A stretch of DNA of 64,000 nt from Bacillus sp. RO3 (GTDB lineage: Bacteria; Bacillota; Bacilli; Bacillales; Bacillaceae_B): NCBI RefSeq assembly GCF_012911895.1, contig NZ_JAAXCV010000034.1, positions 434,001 through 498,000 of the forward strand, written 5' to 3'. Shown piece by piece: positions 28,729-36,644 of the stretch; position 1 is the stretch's first letter; every line of letters begins with the position of its first letter. Made by a program: the position numbers and the translations under genes. A model generated the notes under the pieces. That model had not been told where the DNA came from. It did no database searches and was given only the letters and a program-made list of their open reading frames with translations.

Positions 28729-29607
28729 CTACGAGTTTTCATTAATGAATTCGTTTACAACTTCGACGAATGCCTGCACTTGTCTTAATTGGAAAGCAGA
28801 TTCATAACCAAGCATCCAAGTGTCCCTGTGAATCAGAGAATCATGCTCATCCATTAAAGGAATTTTGTATATGTCCGCTTCCATGCCGTCTAAAGTGATT
28901 GCGGGTAAGATTGCGTAGCCGATACCGTTCAGGGTCATCTGCTTACAAGTCTCGATTTGATCGACCACGATTGTACGCTTTGGTGTTGTTTGGAATTGGC
29001 GATGCCACCAGTCCTGGATTTCCTGATAATAATTTGAATCACTCTTAAATTGGATAAAAGGCCGATCGGTTTTCATGACCTCTTCTATGGACTGTATCTC
29101 TCTATCCACCAAGTAAAGAGTGTCTTGGAAGAGATGATGCTTTGGACCCTTCCAATCGGGAGTTCCCCTGATAATCCCTATATGAACTTCATTTTCATAA
29201 ATTGCTTTAAGTATCTCTGAGCTCCATCCTGTCATCAACGAGATCTTGGCATGAGGGTAAGTTTCGACGAAGCGTTTCAATACTTTGGGCAGCCAATTTT
29301 GACCTACTATGGATGCACAGGCGATCTTTAATGTACCGTGCACCTCATATTCCAAAGCTTGTATCCTTTCTTTCACGCTTTCTTCCTTTTCAAGCATTTC
29401 CTCAGCCAATTTCACTACAAGCTCACCTGCCGGAGTCAACGCAAGGCCTTTCTGAGACCGCAAAAAGAGTCTTGTCCCCCACTCCTTTTCAATCGTCTGA
29501 AGTCTCTGGGATAATGCCGGCTGCGAGACAAACAGCCGCTCAGCTGCTTTTCTCATGTTCATTTCCTGAGCCAGTACGTTCAGTAGTTGATATTCAGAAA
29601 ACGCCAT
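28729..29607 (-). CDS. ccpC: LysR-type regulator CcpC
   Basis: A citrate-responsive repressor/activator of TCA-cycle genes (citB, citZ) in B. subtilis. 292 residues from MAFSEYQLLNVL. The N-terminal winged HTH (NMRKAAERLFVSQPALSQRL, about 17-36) is very close to CcpC, and the effector domain follows (HGTLKIACASIVGQNWLPK onward). AGGTGA lies 5 bases upstream; a GTG three codons earlier is less well placed. The B. subtilis gene (ykuM) is likewise next to dapH (ykuQ) and darB (ykuL). It is divergent from a TauE/SafE permease. Confidence 0.9.
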   Translation of the reverse strand: MAFSEYQLLNVLAQEMNMRKAAERLFVSQPALSQRLQTIEKEWGTRLFLRSQKGLALTPAGELVVKLAEEMLEKEESVKERIQALEYEVHGTLKIACASIVGQNWLPKVLKRFVETYPHAKISLMTGWSSEILKAIYENEVHIGIIRGTPDWKGPKHHLFQDTLYLVDREIQSIEEVMKTDRPFIQFKSDSNYYQEIQDWWHRQFQTTPKRTIVVDQIETCKQMTLNGIGYAILPAITLDGMEADIYKIPLMDEHDSLIHRDTWMLGYESAFQLRQVQAFVEVVNEFINENS

Positions 29608-29717
29608 TTCATTCACCTACATAAGTTTTTCTTATATTATATCTTAATTTATATTAAATTTCATTATTATCTAGATTGGAATACACTGACTGTAGAAGCG
29701 AAAAGAGGTGTTGATAG

Positions 29718-30443
29718 ATGAGCGCGGTTCTTTTTTTTACTGGATTGGTTGTGGCCATTGTTGGAACAATTGCAGGAAGTGGAGGATTGATTGGTATGCC
29801 TGTGATGCTCTTACTTGGTCTGCCCATTCATTCGGCCATTGCAACGGCTAAATTTTCGAACATTATAAGTTCATTATCAAGCTTTGTATATTTAATTAAA
29901 GAACGAAAAGTGACGTGGAAAGAATGTACTCCCATCCTTCCCATTGCCCTACTGGGAGGATTGACCGGGGCATTTTTATCCGATATGATCCCACCATTTC
30001 TGCTGGAGTGGATGGCTTTTTTCTTCCTTTTGATGGCTCTGTCATTAAGTATTATGAAAGGGTTCAAACCTAAACATACTCAAACCGCACACGTCAGGAT
30101 TTATGGATTACTGTACATGATCAGTACGTATGATGGATTATTCGGACCCGGTCAGGCAACCATGCTTATGTACACTCACTTATTAAACGGTATTTCTTAT
30201 TTAAAAGCTGTGGCACTCACCCGTTTTCAAACGTTCGTAAGCTGTTTAGGTGCGTTTACCGTTTATTTTCATAATGGTCACGTAGAATGGGGGGCTGCCA
30301 TCCCTTTTGCACTTGGTGCATTCATCGGTGCTCAGATTGCAGTAAGGTTAGCATCTAAACTTTCAATGAAGCACGTACACATAGTATTGAACGCCCTTAC
30401 TCTCATTTTGATCTTGCAGCTAGGGAAGGGTTTATTTCTATAA
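29718..30443 (+). CDS. TauE/SafE-family sulfite/organic acid exporter
   Basis: 241 residues with seven or eight hydrophobic segments. The two pseudo-repeats are marked by GTIAGSGGLIGMPVMLLLG (about 16-34) and YDGLFGPGQATMLMYTHLL (about 137-155), typical of TauE/SafE (DUF81) proteins. The substrate cannot be read from sequence. It diverges from ccpC with a 110-base AT-rich region between them, so CcpC may control it; inference. AAAGAGGTG lies upstream. Confidence 0.85.
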   Translation: MSAVLFFTGLVVAIVGTIAGSGGLIGMPVMLLLGLPIHSAIATAKFSNIISSLSSFVYLIKERKVTWKECTPILPIALLGGLTGAFLSDMIPPFLLEWMAFFFLLMALSLSIMKGFKPKHTQTAHVRIYGLLYMISTYDGLFGPGQATMLMYTHLLNGISYLKAVALTRFQTFVSCLGAFTVYFHNGHVEWGAAIPFALGAFIGAQIAVRLASKLSMKHVHIVLNALTLILILQLGKGLFL

Positions 30444-30491
30444 ATGCATGTTCCATACAATGATGTTGTCCGAAAAGGTATGAATGAATAA

Positions 30492-30519
30492 AAGAGGATG
30501 ACAAAGATGCCATCCTCTT
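30492..30519. terminator. terminator between the TauE/SafE gene and darB
   Basis: AAGAGGATG and CATCCTCTT around a 10-base loop with A/T flanks, between two convergent genes. Confidence 0.7.
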
Positions 30520-30552
30520 AATTTCCTCCGGTATGTAACTGTAACGTAAGGA

Positions 30553-30993
30553 CTAATCCTTTTTAAAGAGCTGTCGTTGAAGTTGCTTTAATACAACTCT
30601 CCTTGTCATAATACCTTCAAAGTACCCATTATCTGATACCACACATAAAAATGGATGGTCGACCAATAGTTCAAGTGCTTTCTTGAAATCCGCTTGTAAG
30701 GATACGCTTGGAAATTCAGTCGTCATGACTTCCTCTACCTTTTTTACATCAAGTTGTTCAAATTCAAATCGTTCGAGGCCAAGGATGGAATCTGTAATCA
30801 AGCTTGAACTGATCAACCCCTGAAAGCGAAACGCTGGATCGAGTACAGGGATCGCTGAGTAACCACTCTTAGTGAGTAAAAGTAATGCATGTTCGAGGGA
30901 ATTCCCCACTTGAACATGAGCCACCTTCTCAGAAGGAATAATGAAATCTTTAATATTCGTTTCTAATAACTCTTTGTTACTCAATGAAATCAT
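30553..30993 (-). CDS. darB: c-di-AMP receptor protein DarB (CBS domain)
   Basis: 146 residues made of two CBS domains (about 15-75 and 80-140): KVAHVQVGNSLEHALLLLTK, then GYSAIPVLDP, and VEEVMTTEFPSVSL. Near-identical in layout to B. subtilis YkuL/DarB (also called CbpB), which binds c-di-AMP and, when free, stimulates the (p)ppGpp synthetase Rel and pyruvate carboxylase. Cytoplasmic dimer in the family. It shares c-di-AMP control with KtrC in this window. Confidence 0.9.
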   Translation of the reverse strand: MISLSNKELLETNIKDFIIPSEKVAHVQVGNSLEHALLLLTKSGYSAIPVLDPAFRFQGLISSSLITDSILGLERFEFEQLDVKKVEEVMTTEFPSVSLQADFKKALELLVDHPFLCVVSDNGYFEGIMTRRVVLKQLQRQLFKKD

Positions 30994-31248
30994 AGATAAC
31001 CCCTCGTTTTTTAATATGGGCTATTTTCTGGATGCCTGCTGCTTTTGACAAAGATGTTAGATGAAATTGTTTACCCAGAATTTATTACTGTGAAAATCAA
31101 CCATTCCACTTAGCAGCAATGGTAATGAAAACAGCCTTACGTAATGCAGCATCACTTTATCATAAATAGTAGCTGATAAAGAATCACACTATACATTTTA
31201 ACATACCGGAAGAAAAATAGTTGTTATCACATATTGTTTGGAGACTAA

Positions 31249-31276
31249 AAAAGATAACCGGACGGTTACCTTTTTT
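31249..31276 (-). terminator. terminator of ykuJ
   Basis: AAAGATAACC-GGAC-GGTTACCTTTT with one mismatch and a T run on the minus strand, 6 bases after the ykuJ stop. The gap between darB and this site contains nothing else recognisable. Confidence 0.75.
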
Positions 31277-31281
31277 GCAGC

Positions 31282-31527
31282 TTAATCCTGTTGAGCTTCC
31301 TGAAGAAGTTCAAAGATTTCAATTGCCGTAATGTCTATGTTATCAAAAGGAAAACTGTTTCCTTTTTCATTCATGACTTCAATTTCGAATGTATCTTGCT
31401 TAGGCAGGTATTTTACCTCACAGATTTTCTTCCCATTGTATTCAAAAAATCGTTGTTGAGTTTCCCCTTGTTCACCTTGTTCTTGTAATGTTTTTAATCT
31501 TTGTATAATTCCAAGAAGCTGAGACAT
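31282..31527 (-). CDS. ykuJ: conserved small protein YkuJ
   Basis: 81 residues: MSQLLGIIQRLKTLQEQGEQ followed by an alpha/beta fold (RFFEYNGKKICEVKYLPKQD) and a conserved C-terminal FPFDNIDITAIEIFELLQ. The last block is nearly invariant in the YkuJ family. Function unknown; cytoplasmic. B. subtilis has ykuK between ykuJ and ykuL, which is absent here. AAAGGAGAG precedes the start. Confidence 0.88.
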   Translation of the reverse strand: MSQLLGIIQRLKTLQEQGEQGETQQRFFEYNGKKICEVKYLPKQDTFEIEVMNEKGNSFPFDNIDITAIEIFELLQEAQQD

Positions 31528-31682
31528 AAGCGGTCTCTCCTTTCCTGTTCTAATTCTTGGTCATAGCTTTTGCATTGTACCAGATTCTATCCTGCTAAAT
31601 CTAATGTTTTGTCCTTTTACGACACAATTTCCTTTATAATGAAAGCATAGAAACAGCATCTTCCCTTGAAAGGATTGATCCG

Positions 31683-32639
31683 ATGAGTATTTATCGTATA
31701 GATTCACGAATATCCTTAGTTGATTTAATGGATTTGTCATTAAAGGAACGTACCGGAAGTTATATTATTAATGAAGAGTCCCTAACCATTATCGAAACAT
31801 CTGCAAGTCCATCTATACCTCATCTAAAAAAAGGTCTCTCTAAGTTAAACATTAATCTTGAAGATATTCAATACATAATTTTAACTCATATCCACCTTGA
31901 TCATGCGGGAGGTGCTGGTCTTTTTCTTCAAGAATGCCCTAATGCAAAGGTCGTCGTCCATCCTAAAGGACGTCGTCACCTTGTTAATCCTACCCGCTTA
32001 ATCAATGGAGCTAAAGAGGTATACGGCGGGAAATTCGATAAGCTGTTTCACCCGATTGTTCCTATTCCGGAAGAAAGGATTCTAGTGATGGAGCATAAAG
32101 AACGACTAAAGCTGAGTGATCGCTGTACATTGACGTTTTACCATACTCCCGGTCACGCGAATCATCATTTCAGTATCTATGATCCTGTTTCAAATGGGAT
32201 GTTCACCGGAGATACATGTGGAATTCAGTATACAATTGGATCAAAGCACTTTTACTTCCCTTCTACTTCCCCCAACCAATTCAACCCAGAAGGGATGAAA
32301 GATTCCATTCGCTTATACAGAAACCTGGAGTTGGATCGTTTATACTTTGGGCACTATGGTGTCACAGAAGAAGTAACATTCGCATTACGGGAAGTTGAGA
32401 ACTGGCTTGATGTTTTCATTGAAAAAAGCCGGGAGCAATTCTCTCCCCATGAATCCATTGAAAAGAATGTTAACATGATAACTTCTGTACTTTTTGAGCT
32501 TACTAAGAGTACAATGATTCAAAAAGGGGTTGAATCTGCCAATCCGATATTCAATTTAGTGAAGCTCGATATGAATGTATCTGCAATGGGAATCGTGGAT
32601 TATTTCATTAGGCAAAGAAAAGGAGAAAAGCGATTATGA
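31683..32639 (+). CDS. MBL-fold metallo-hydrolase
   Basis: 318 residues. The metallo-beta-lactamase motif THIHLDHAGG lies near residue 72, the second-site His in HTPGHANHH near 158, and the bridging Asp in FTGDTCG near 180. The C-terminal 80 residues are an extra helical part. Related proteins are glyoxalase II- or lactonase-like, but the substrate is unknown. The glutaredoxin gene overlaps its stop by 4 bases, so a thiol-linked substrate is tempting but unproven. AAAGGATTGATCCG lies upstream. Confidence 0.88.
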   Translation: MSIYRIDSRISLVDLMDLSLKERTGSYIINEESLTIIETSASPSIPHLKKGLSKLNINLEDIQYIILTHIHLDHAGGAGLFLQECPNAKVVVHPKGRRHLVNPTRLINGAKEVYGGKFDKLFHPIVPIPEERILVMEHKERLKLSDRCTLTFYHTPGHANHHFSIYDPVSNGMFTGDTCGIQYTIGSKHFYFPSTSPNQFNPEGMKDSIRLYRNLELDRLYFGHYGVTEEVTFALREVENWLDVFIEKSREQFSPHESIEKNVNMITSVLFELTKSTMIQKGVESANPIFNLVKLDMNVSAMGIVDYFIRQRKGEKRL

Positions 32640-32872
32640 AATCAGTCACCCTGTACTCTCAACCAGAATGCCCACCTTGCGAAGTGGTCAAAATGTTCCT
32701 TAAGGAACAGCAAATTCAATACAAAGAAATCAATATAAAAGAAAATGAACAAGCAAGAAATTACCTTGTGAAAGAGCTTAACTCCTACTCCACACCCACC
32801 ATCACAGTTGATGATGAAGTGATATCAGGCTTTAATCTTGAAGCCCTGATGGCAGCATTAAATAGAGATTAA
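32636..32872 (+). CDS. glutaredoxin-family protein
   Basis: 78 residues, NrdH/glutaredoxin fold: a CPPC dithiol motif at residues 12-15 (SQPECPPCEVVK), cis-Pro in STPTITVDD and the C-terminal GFNLEAL helix. AAAGGAGAAAAG precedes it inside the MBL gene and the start overlaps that gene's stop (ATGA). Likely cytoplasmic, reduced by bacillithiol or thioredoxin reductase systems. Confidence 0.9.
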   Translation: MKSVTLYSQPECPPCEVVKMFLKEQQIQYKEINIKENEQARNYLVKELNSYSTPTITVDDEVISGFNLEALMAALNRD

Positions 32873-32883
32873 TGACTTCATGA

Positions 32884-32919
32884 AAAAAGCTGGCCGTCAT
32901 GGTCGGGGCCAACTTTTTT
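32884..32919. terminator. terminator after the glutaredoxin gene
   Basis: AAAAAGCTGGCC pairs with GGCCAACTTTTT (one wobble) around a 10-base loop. It serves both this operon and the convergent gene at 32925. Confidence 0.75.
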
Positions 32920-32924
32920 GGTAT

Positions 32925-33425
32925 TCACCTGGACTGGATTGATTCAGGCAACTCGTAGGAGATGGATGAAACCTTCCATTTGCCTTCCTCTTCAGTTAGT
33001 ACAACAGCTGTTACACCGGGAACGGAAGAAACAGGCCCTTCCTCTTCACTCACACTTTCTTCCCATACGTACCAGTGCCCATTTATGTATTGTACATTCG
33101 TTGAGGCATCATAGTTAAAAAAAGGAATATAATGTGGTGCGAAGTCAGATCCAAATGTCAGATAACCACCTTCAACTTCATACACATTTTCCTTTATGAA
33201 GCTTGAAGTTAGTTCCTTTGTGAAATAATGAGACAGTTTATCAACTATCTGTTTCTTCGATTGTGGTTTTTCACTTAAGGATACTTGGGTACGGAAGGCA
33301 TTTTCCACAAGAACTAATGCATGTTCTTTGTGGAATTCTGACGCCTCGGTTTGACTAACCTGTCCACTTGCAGCTGTAACGAGTCCTAATATTAGAAATA
33401 ATAGCCATATTTTCTTCTTTTCCAT
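32925..33425 (-). CDS. secreted DUF3993-like protein
   Basis: 166 residues. A signal peptide (MEKKKIWLLFLILGLVTAAS, cleavage after about residue 25) leads to a soluble domain with the pattern EKPQSKKQIVDKLSHYFTKE, then YLTFGSDFAPHYIPFF and a C-terminal strand pair (GKWKVSSISYELPES). This matches what I recall of the DUF3993 family of Bacillus; function unknown. The start is the ATG after AAGGAGGGAAAGCAT; an open frame extends 48 codons upstream without a ribosome site. Confidence 0.7.
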   Translation of the reverse strand: MEKKKIWLLFLILGLVTAASGQVSQTEASEFHKEHALVLVENAFRTQVSLSEKPQSKKQIVDKLSHYFTKELTSSFIKENVYEVEGGYLTFGSDFAPHYIPFFNYDASTNVQYINGHWYVWEESVSEEEGPVSSVPGVTAVVLTEEEGKWKVSSISYELPESIQSR

Positions 33426-33599
33426 ATGCTTTCCCTCCTTAAAATACTTGTTGAAATGATTGTAGCAATGGAAAGTTGTCGATAGGTTATCATTTGTTCG
33501 TAATATCCTAACAAGGACTGACATCATTTTTGTTCTGGTTGTAAAATTCCCCCTATATTTGACAGTCAAACATGAAAACCAATGGTATATTTAACCAAG

Positions 33600-33629
33600 A
33601 AGGTGCCGCATGAAATCATGCGGCACCTT
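33600..33629. terminator. terminator downstream of the 80-residue membrane protein gene
   Basis: AAGGTGCCGCATG and its complement form a 13-bp GC-rich stem with a 4-base loop, ending in TTTT; 4 bases from the stop at 33634. Confidence 0.85.
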
Positions 33630-33633
33630 TTGA

Positions 33634-33873
33634 TTATGACAGATAACGAATGGACCAATATAAAATGAAAAGTGCAATGAGAATGGTTCCAATTAATATG
33701 GATAGGAAGATAGGATTACGAATATATGGATGCTCTTTCACCACATCTGGAATATCCGTATCATATTCCCCCTTCAGCCGCTTCTCCTGTCCAGCCACTC
33801 TAAAAGTATACACCAGCGAATAGCCGGCTACCCCTATTACAATAAGGGCAAGCACAATCATGTATATACTCAT
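33634..33873 (-). CDS. small two-helix membrane protein
   Basis: About 79 residues: an N-terminal transmembrane helix (MSIYMIVLALIVIGVAGYSL), a charged middle (RVAGQEKRLKGEYDTDIPDV), then a second helix (PIFLSILIGTILIALFILYW). No family recognised. Two adjacent ATGs are possible (33873 or 33876), both after AAGGAGGGC. It lies downstream of ykuI in the same direction. Confidence 0.7.
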   Translation of the reverse strand: MSIYMIVLALIVIGVAGYSLVYTFRVAGQEKRLKGEYDTDIPDVVKEHPYIRNPIFLSILIGTILIALFILYWSIRYLS

Positions 33874-33958
33874 CATAGCCCTCCTTACAAAATGTCCTTA
33901 AGAATAATTTGTCCTATATGGAAAAGGCTATTCACTAAAAGCAGTGGCAGAGAAGAAC

Positions 33959-35182
33959 TCAAAATAGCAAACCATCCTCCTCGAATAAGAACTCATAAGA
34001 AAGATCCATAAATAGATACAAGCCATTTCCAAACGGAAAGGAATATGTACGAATGGATTCGCTGGAATCGATATCACTATATATGTCAGACAATAACCCT
34101 TTCTTGTTGATCCTCATACGGATGATGTTTTCAAGAAAGTAAGGCCGCCAGCTCCAGTTCATGCCTTTATATCTGGATTCCAACCGCCAGTCTTGATCGT
34201 TTTTCACTACGTTGCTGGTTACCTGGAAGCCGTTTTCATCACAAATATATAAACGGAAACATTTGTCGGAAAATGACTGCCCCAATTCCAAAAGGATGTC
34301 ATCGAAATCTGTCGCATGTTTTTTTATCAGAATCAGCTTTTGACTGATCTCTTTATGGAGTACATCGGCGAATTCATACCCTGCTTCGAGGTACTTTTTC
34401 TCATATCGGATATAGTCCTGACACTTTTCTTTGAGTTTCTCTTTCAGCAGATCAGGATTCAGGAATGAGGCTGAAGGACGGTGCAGATAGTATCCTTGAT
34501 AATATCGGCCGCCGTTCAACCATGCAAATTGCAGTTGGAAGTTGATTTCGATATTTTCAAACAAAAGGGATGCACCGATCTTTCTGGCAAGCATCGATAA
34601 ACTGTACAGGATATCTTTGTATATTTTATTCCCTGCATCATTTCTCAGCTGGAATAAGTCCACCTTTAAAATATCTGGTGAAAATTGTGAGAGCCGGTCC
34701 AACTGACCACTATTCCCGCCTACATTATCGATCGCAATTTTAATCCCATACGTCTTATAATAAAGAAGAAGATGAACGAGCTGATCGAAATCCCCAGAGA
34801 ATGATTTCTCAGAAAGCTCTATCACTGTATGGTTCAAGTTCAATCCCAATTTTTCATATTCCTGAAGGAGGGCAAGAAAAGCTTCTCCAGAGTCGAGCAT
34901 CAACTGCCTGGCATCCCGGTTTAGAAAGATATACCCCTCTTGTCCCTCCTGTATAAATTTGCTCAGTGCAAGCCTCGTGACTTTGTCATCCACTTCGACT
35001 TTATATTCATCGGGTATTTCATCATCCCCAAAGAATGGACCGAGGCTTTCCACTTTCCCCTTTTCCACTTCTATTCTACCCAGTACTTCGTAACCGATGA
35101 TTTTATGTGCATCTGCACTGAAGATGGGCTGATAGTACGGTATGACTTTTTCAATGTTCGTTAACACCTCTAACGGGTCCAT
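33959..35182 (-). CDS. ykuI: YkuI-type EAL-domain c-di-GMP-binding protein, probably not catalytic
   Basis: 407 residues, same length as B. subtilis YkuI. The N-terminal EAL fold keeps EVLGR (the EAL site) and ELSEKSF, but the loop-6 motif DDFGTG is replaced by DNVGGNSG, so one metal Asp and the loop are lost. B. subtilis YkuI binds c-di-GMP without detectable hydrolysis. The C-terminal PAS-like YkuI_C domain begins near residue 250 (NWSWRPYFLENIIRM). GGGGGAG lies 5 bases upstream of the ATG. Likely a c-di-GMP receptor. Confidence 0.9.
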   Translation of the reverse strand: MDPLEVLTNIEKVIPYYQPIFSADAHKIIGYEVLGRIEVEKGKVESLGPFFGDDEIPDEYKVEVDDKVTRLALSKFIQEGQEGYIFLNRDARQLMLDSGEAFLALLQEYEKLGLNLNHTVIELSEKSFSGDFDQLVHLLLYYKTYGIKIAIDNVGGNSGQLDRLSQFSPDILKVDLFQLRNDAGNKIYKDILYSLSMLARKIGASLLFENIEINFQLQFAWLNGGRYYQGYYLHRPSASFLNPDLLKEKLKEKCQDYIRYEKKYLEAGYEFADVLHKEISQKLILIKKHATDFDDILLELGQSFSDKCFRLYICDENGFQVTSNVVKNDQDWRLESRYKGMNWSWRPYFLENIIRMRINKKGLLSDIYSDIDSSESIRTYSFPFGNGLYLFMDLSYEFLFEEDGLLF

Positions 35183-35332
35183 GTACACTCCCCCAGTTTA
35201 GCTCTTTTTTTTGCATAATTATAACATAACTATACAGTGAAATTGAAAAGTCATAAACAAAAAAGCTTCCCCAGCCCTGCCTATTTAGACAGATCAAGGA
35301 AAGCCATTTATCTTTCGTGCTTACGTTCTCAA

Positions 35333-36106
35333 TCAGAATGGAAATGGATTAAGCCATTGTCCACCATCCATTGTGATGCATTCTCCATTAATATAAGCCG
35401 CTTGATCCGATGCAATGAAGTAAGCAAGACCCGCAATCTCTTCAGGTGTCCCTAATCGTTTTAACGGAACGCTGTCAATGGTCCTTTTTGCAGCTTCTTC
35501 AGAAATCCAAAGTTTCTCTGCACCGCCAGTCCGTTCAATCGGTCCAGGTGCAATGGCATTTGTACGAATGCCGTATTTATGTCCCCACTCGACGGCAAGT
35601 GTGCGTGTTAATGATAACACTCCCGCTTTGGCGGCTGCCGAATGAGCCACGCCTGCACCCGCATTCCAGGCGTAAGTTGCCACCATATTAATGATGGATC
35701 CCTTTTGATTTTGTTCGATCCAGTAGTTCCCCACCGCATGTGAGCATAGGAATGTCCCATTTAGGACAATATCAATGACAGATTTCCAGCCGTTAGGTGT
35801 GAGTTTTTCAACCGGACAAATAAAATTACCGGCTGCATTGTTAATAAGCACATCGATCTTGCCGAATTTTTCTGCCGTAAATTCAACCATGGCCTTAACA
35901 TGTTCTTGTTCCCTGACATCCATTTGAAATACTTCGATGTTCCCATCAAGAGTAGCGAACTCCTCTTTCACCGACTGAAGTCTCTCTTCATTTCTTCCTG
36001 TCACGACAACGCTCGCTCCAGATTCCAGGAAACGCTTCGCCATATATTTCCCCATGCCATTCGATCCGCCTGTTACAATGACCACCTGCTGTTTTGATTC
36101 TCCCAT
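35333..36106 (-). CDS. fadH: 2,4-dienoyl-CoA reductase (SDR family)
   Basis: 257 residues. Rossmann motif TGGSNGMGK at about 12-20, NNAAGNF near 86. The usual YxxxK is replaced by SAAAK (AHSAAAKAGVLSLTR), the pattern of DECR-type dienoyl-CoA reductases, and APGPIERTGG follows. It would reduce 2,4-dienoyl-CoA with NADPH in beta-oxidation of unsaturated fatty acids. A FadR-type operator overlaps the upstream region, in keeping with fadHG control in B. subtilis. Start after AAGGGGGAG. Confidence 0.9.
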   Translation of the reverse strand: MGESKQQVVIVTGGSNGMGKYMAKRFLESGASVVVTGRNEERLQSVKEEFATLDGNIEVFQMDVREQEHVKAMVEFTAEKFGKIDVLINNAAGNFICPVEKLTPNGWKSVIDIVLNGTFLCSHAVGNYWIEQNQKGSIINMVATYAWNAGAGVAHSAAAKAGVLSLTRTLAVEWGHKYGIRTNAIAPGPIERTGGAEKLWISEEAAKRTIDSVPLKRLGTPEEIAGLAYFIASDQAAYINGECITMDGGQWLNPFPF

Positions 36107-36126
36107 ATGTAACTCCCCCTTGTTAA

Positions 36127-36144
36127 TGAATGAATGTTCACTCA
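36127..36144. promoter_or_regulatory. FadR operator
   Basis: TGAATGAATGTTCACTCA matches the Bacillus FadR palindrome TGAATGAWTANTCATTCA at all but two positions. It lies 21 bases upstream of the fadH start. Long-chain acyl-CoA would relieve repression. Confidence 0.75.
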
Positions 36145-36190
36145 CAATTTTATCATAATAAAAGGCATTACGGCCATTTTTATCATAAAA

Positions 36191-36235
36191 AAGACTGATT
36201 TTTAAGAAAATATACCCTTCTGAAAAATCAGTCTT
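36191..36235 (-). terminator. terminator of the 72-residue gene
   Basis: AAGACTGATTTTT pairs perfectly with AAAAATCAGTCTT around a 19-base loop; T run on the minus strand; 7 bases after the stop. Confidence 0.75.
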
Positions 36236-36241
36236 AACTCA

Positions 36242-36460
36242 TTAACTATCCTGATTGTTAATGATGGTCTCATGCAATTGTGCCAATGCCTTAATAATCG
36301 TTTTATTTCTCTTATATCCTTTTGCTTCAATGGAAACATTATTATATGAAACTACCACCTGGCCTAAAGATCGAGGAGATATAAAGCCGGATACATATAC
36401 TTTAATCGTTCCCCTATCGGTAGGGAGAAATAAGATTTCCATATGTTTTGTCTTTTTCAT
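36242..36460 (-). CDS. conserved small protein, unknown function
   Basis: 72 residues, beginning MKKTKHMEILFLPTDRGTIK. A compact beta-rich core (VYVSGFISPRSLGQVVVSYN, then VSIEAKGYKR) precedes a C-terminal helix (KTIIKALAQLHETI). GGAGAGGG sits 3 bases upstream; an internal ATG six codons on is less well placed. No family recognised. It stands alone between fadH and a c-di-GMP protein gene. Confidence 0.65.
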   Translation of the reverse strand: MKKTKHMEILFLPTDRGTIKVYVSGFISPRSLGQVVVSYNNVSIEAKGYKRNKTIIKALAQLHETIINNQDS

Positions 36461-36644
36461 AATCCCTCTCCTTTAAATAGCATCAGGAACTCCGATTCAC
36501 CTTGGTGCACTCTTCTATGAATCTTATACTCTCCTCACTCTAAAATAAGTGATAGGAACTACCCTGTCAAACTTTCTGAAATCATCTCACATAGAAAAGC
36601 TTTATTAGATTGGAGGAATGGCACATTCCGGCTAGAAAGGAATC

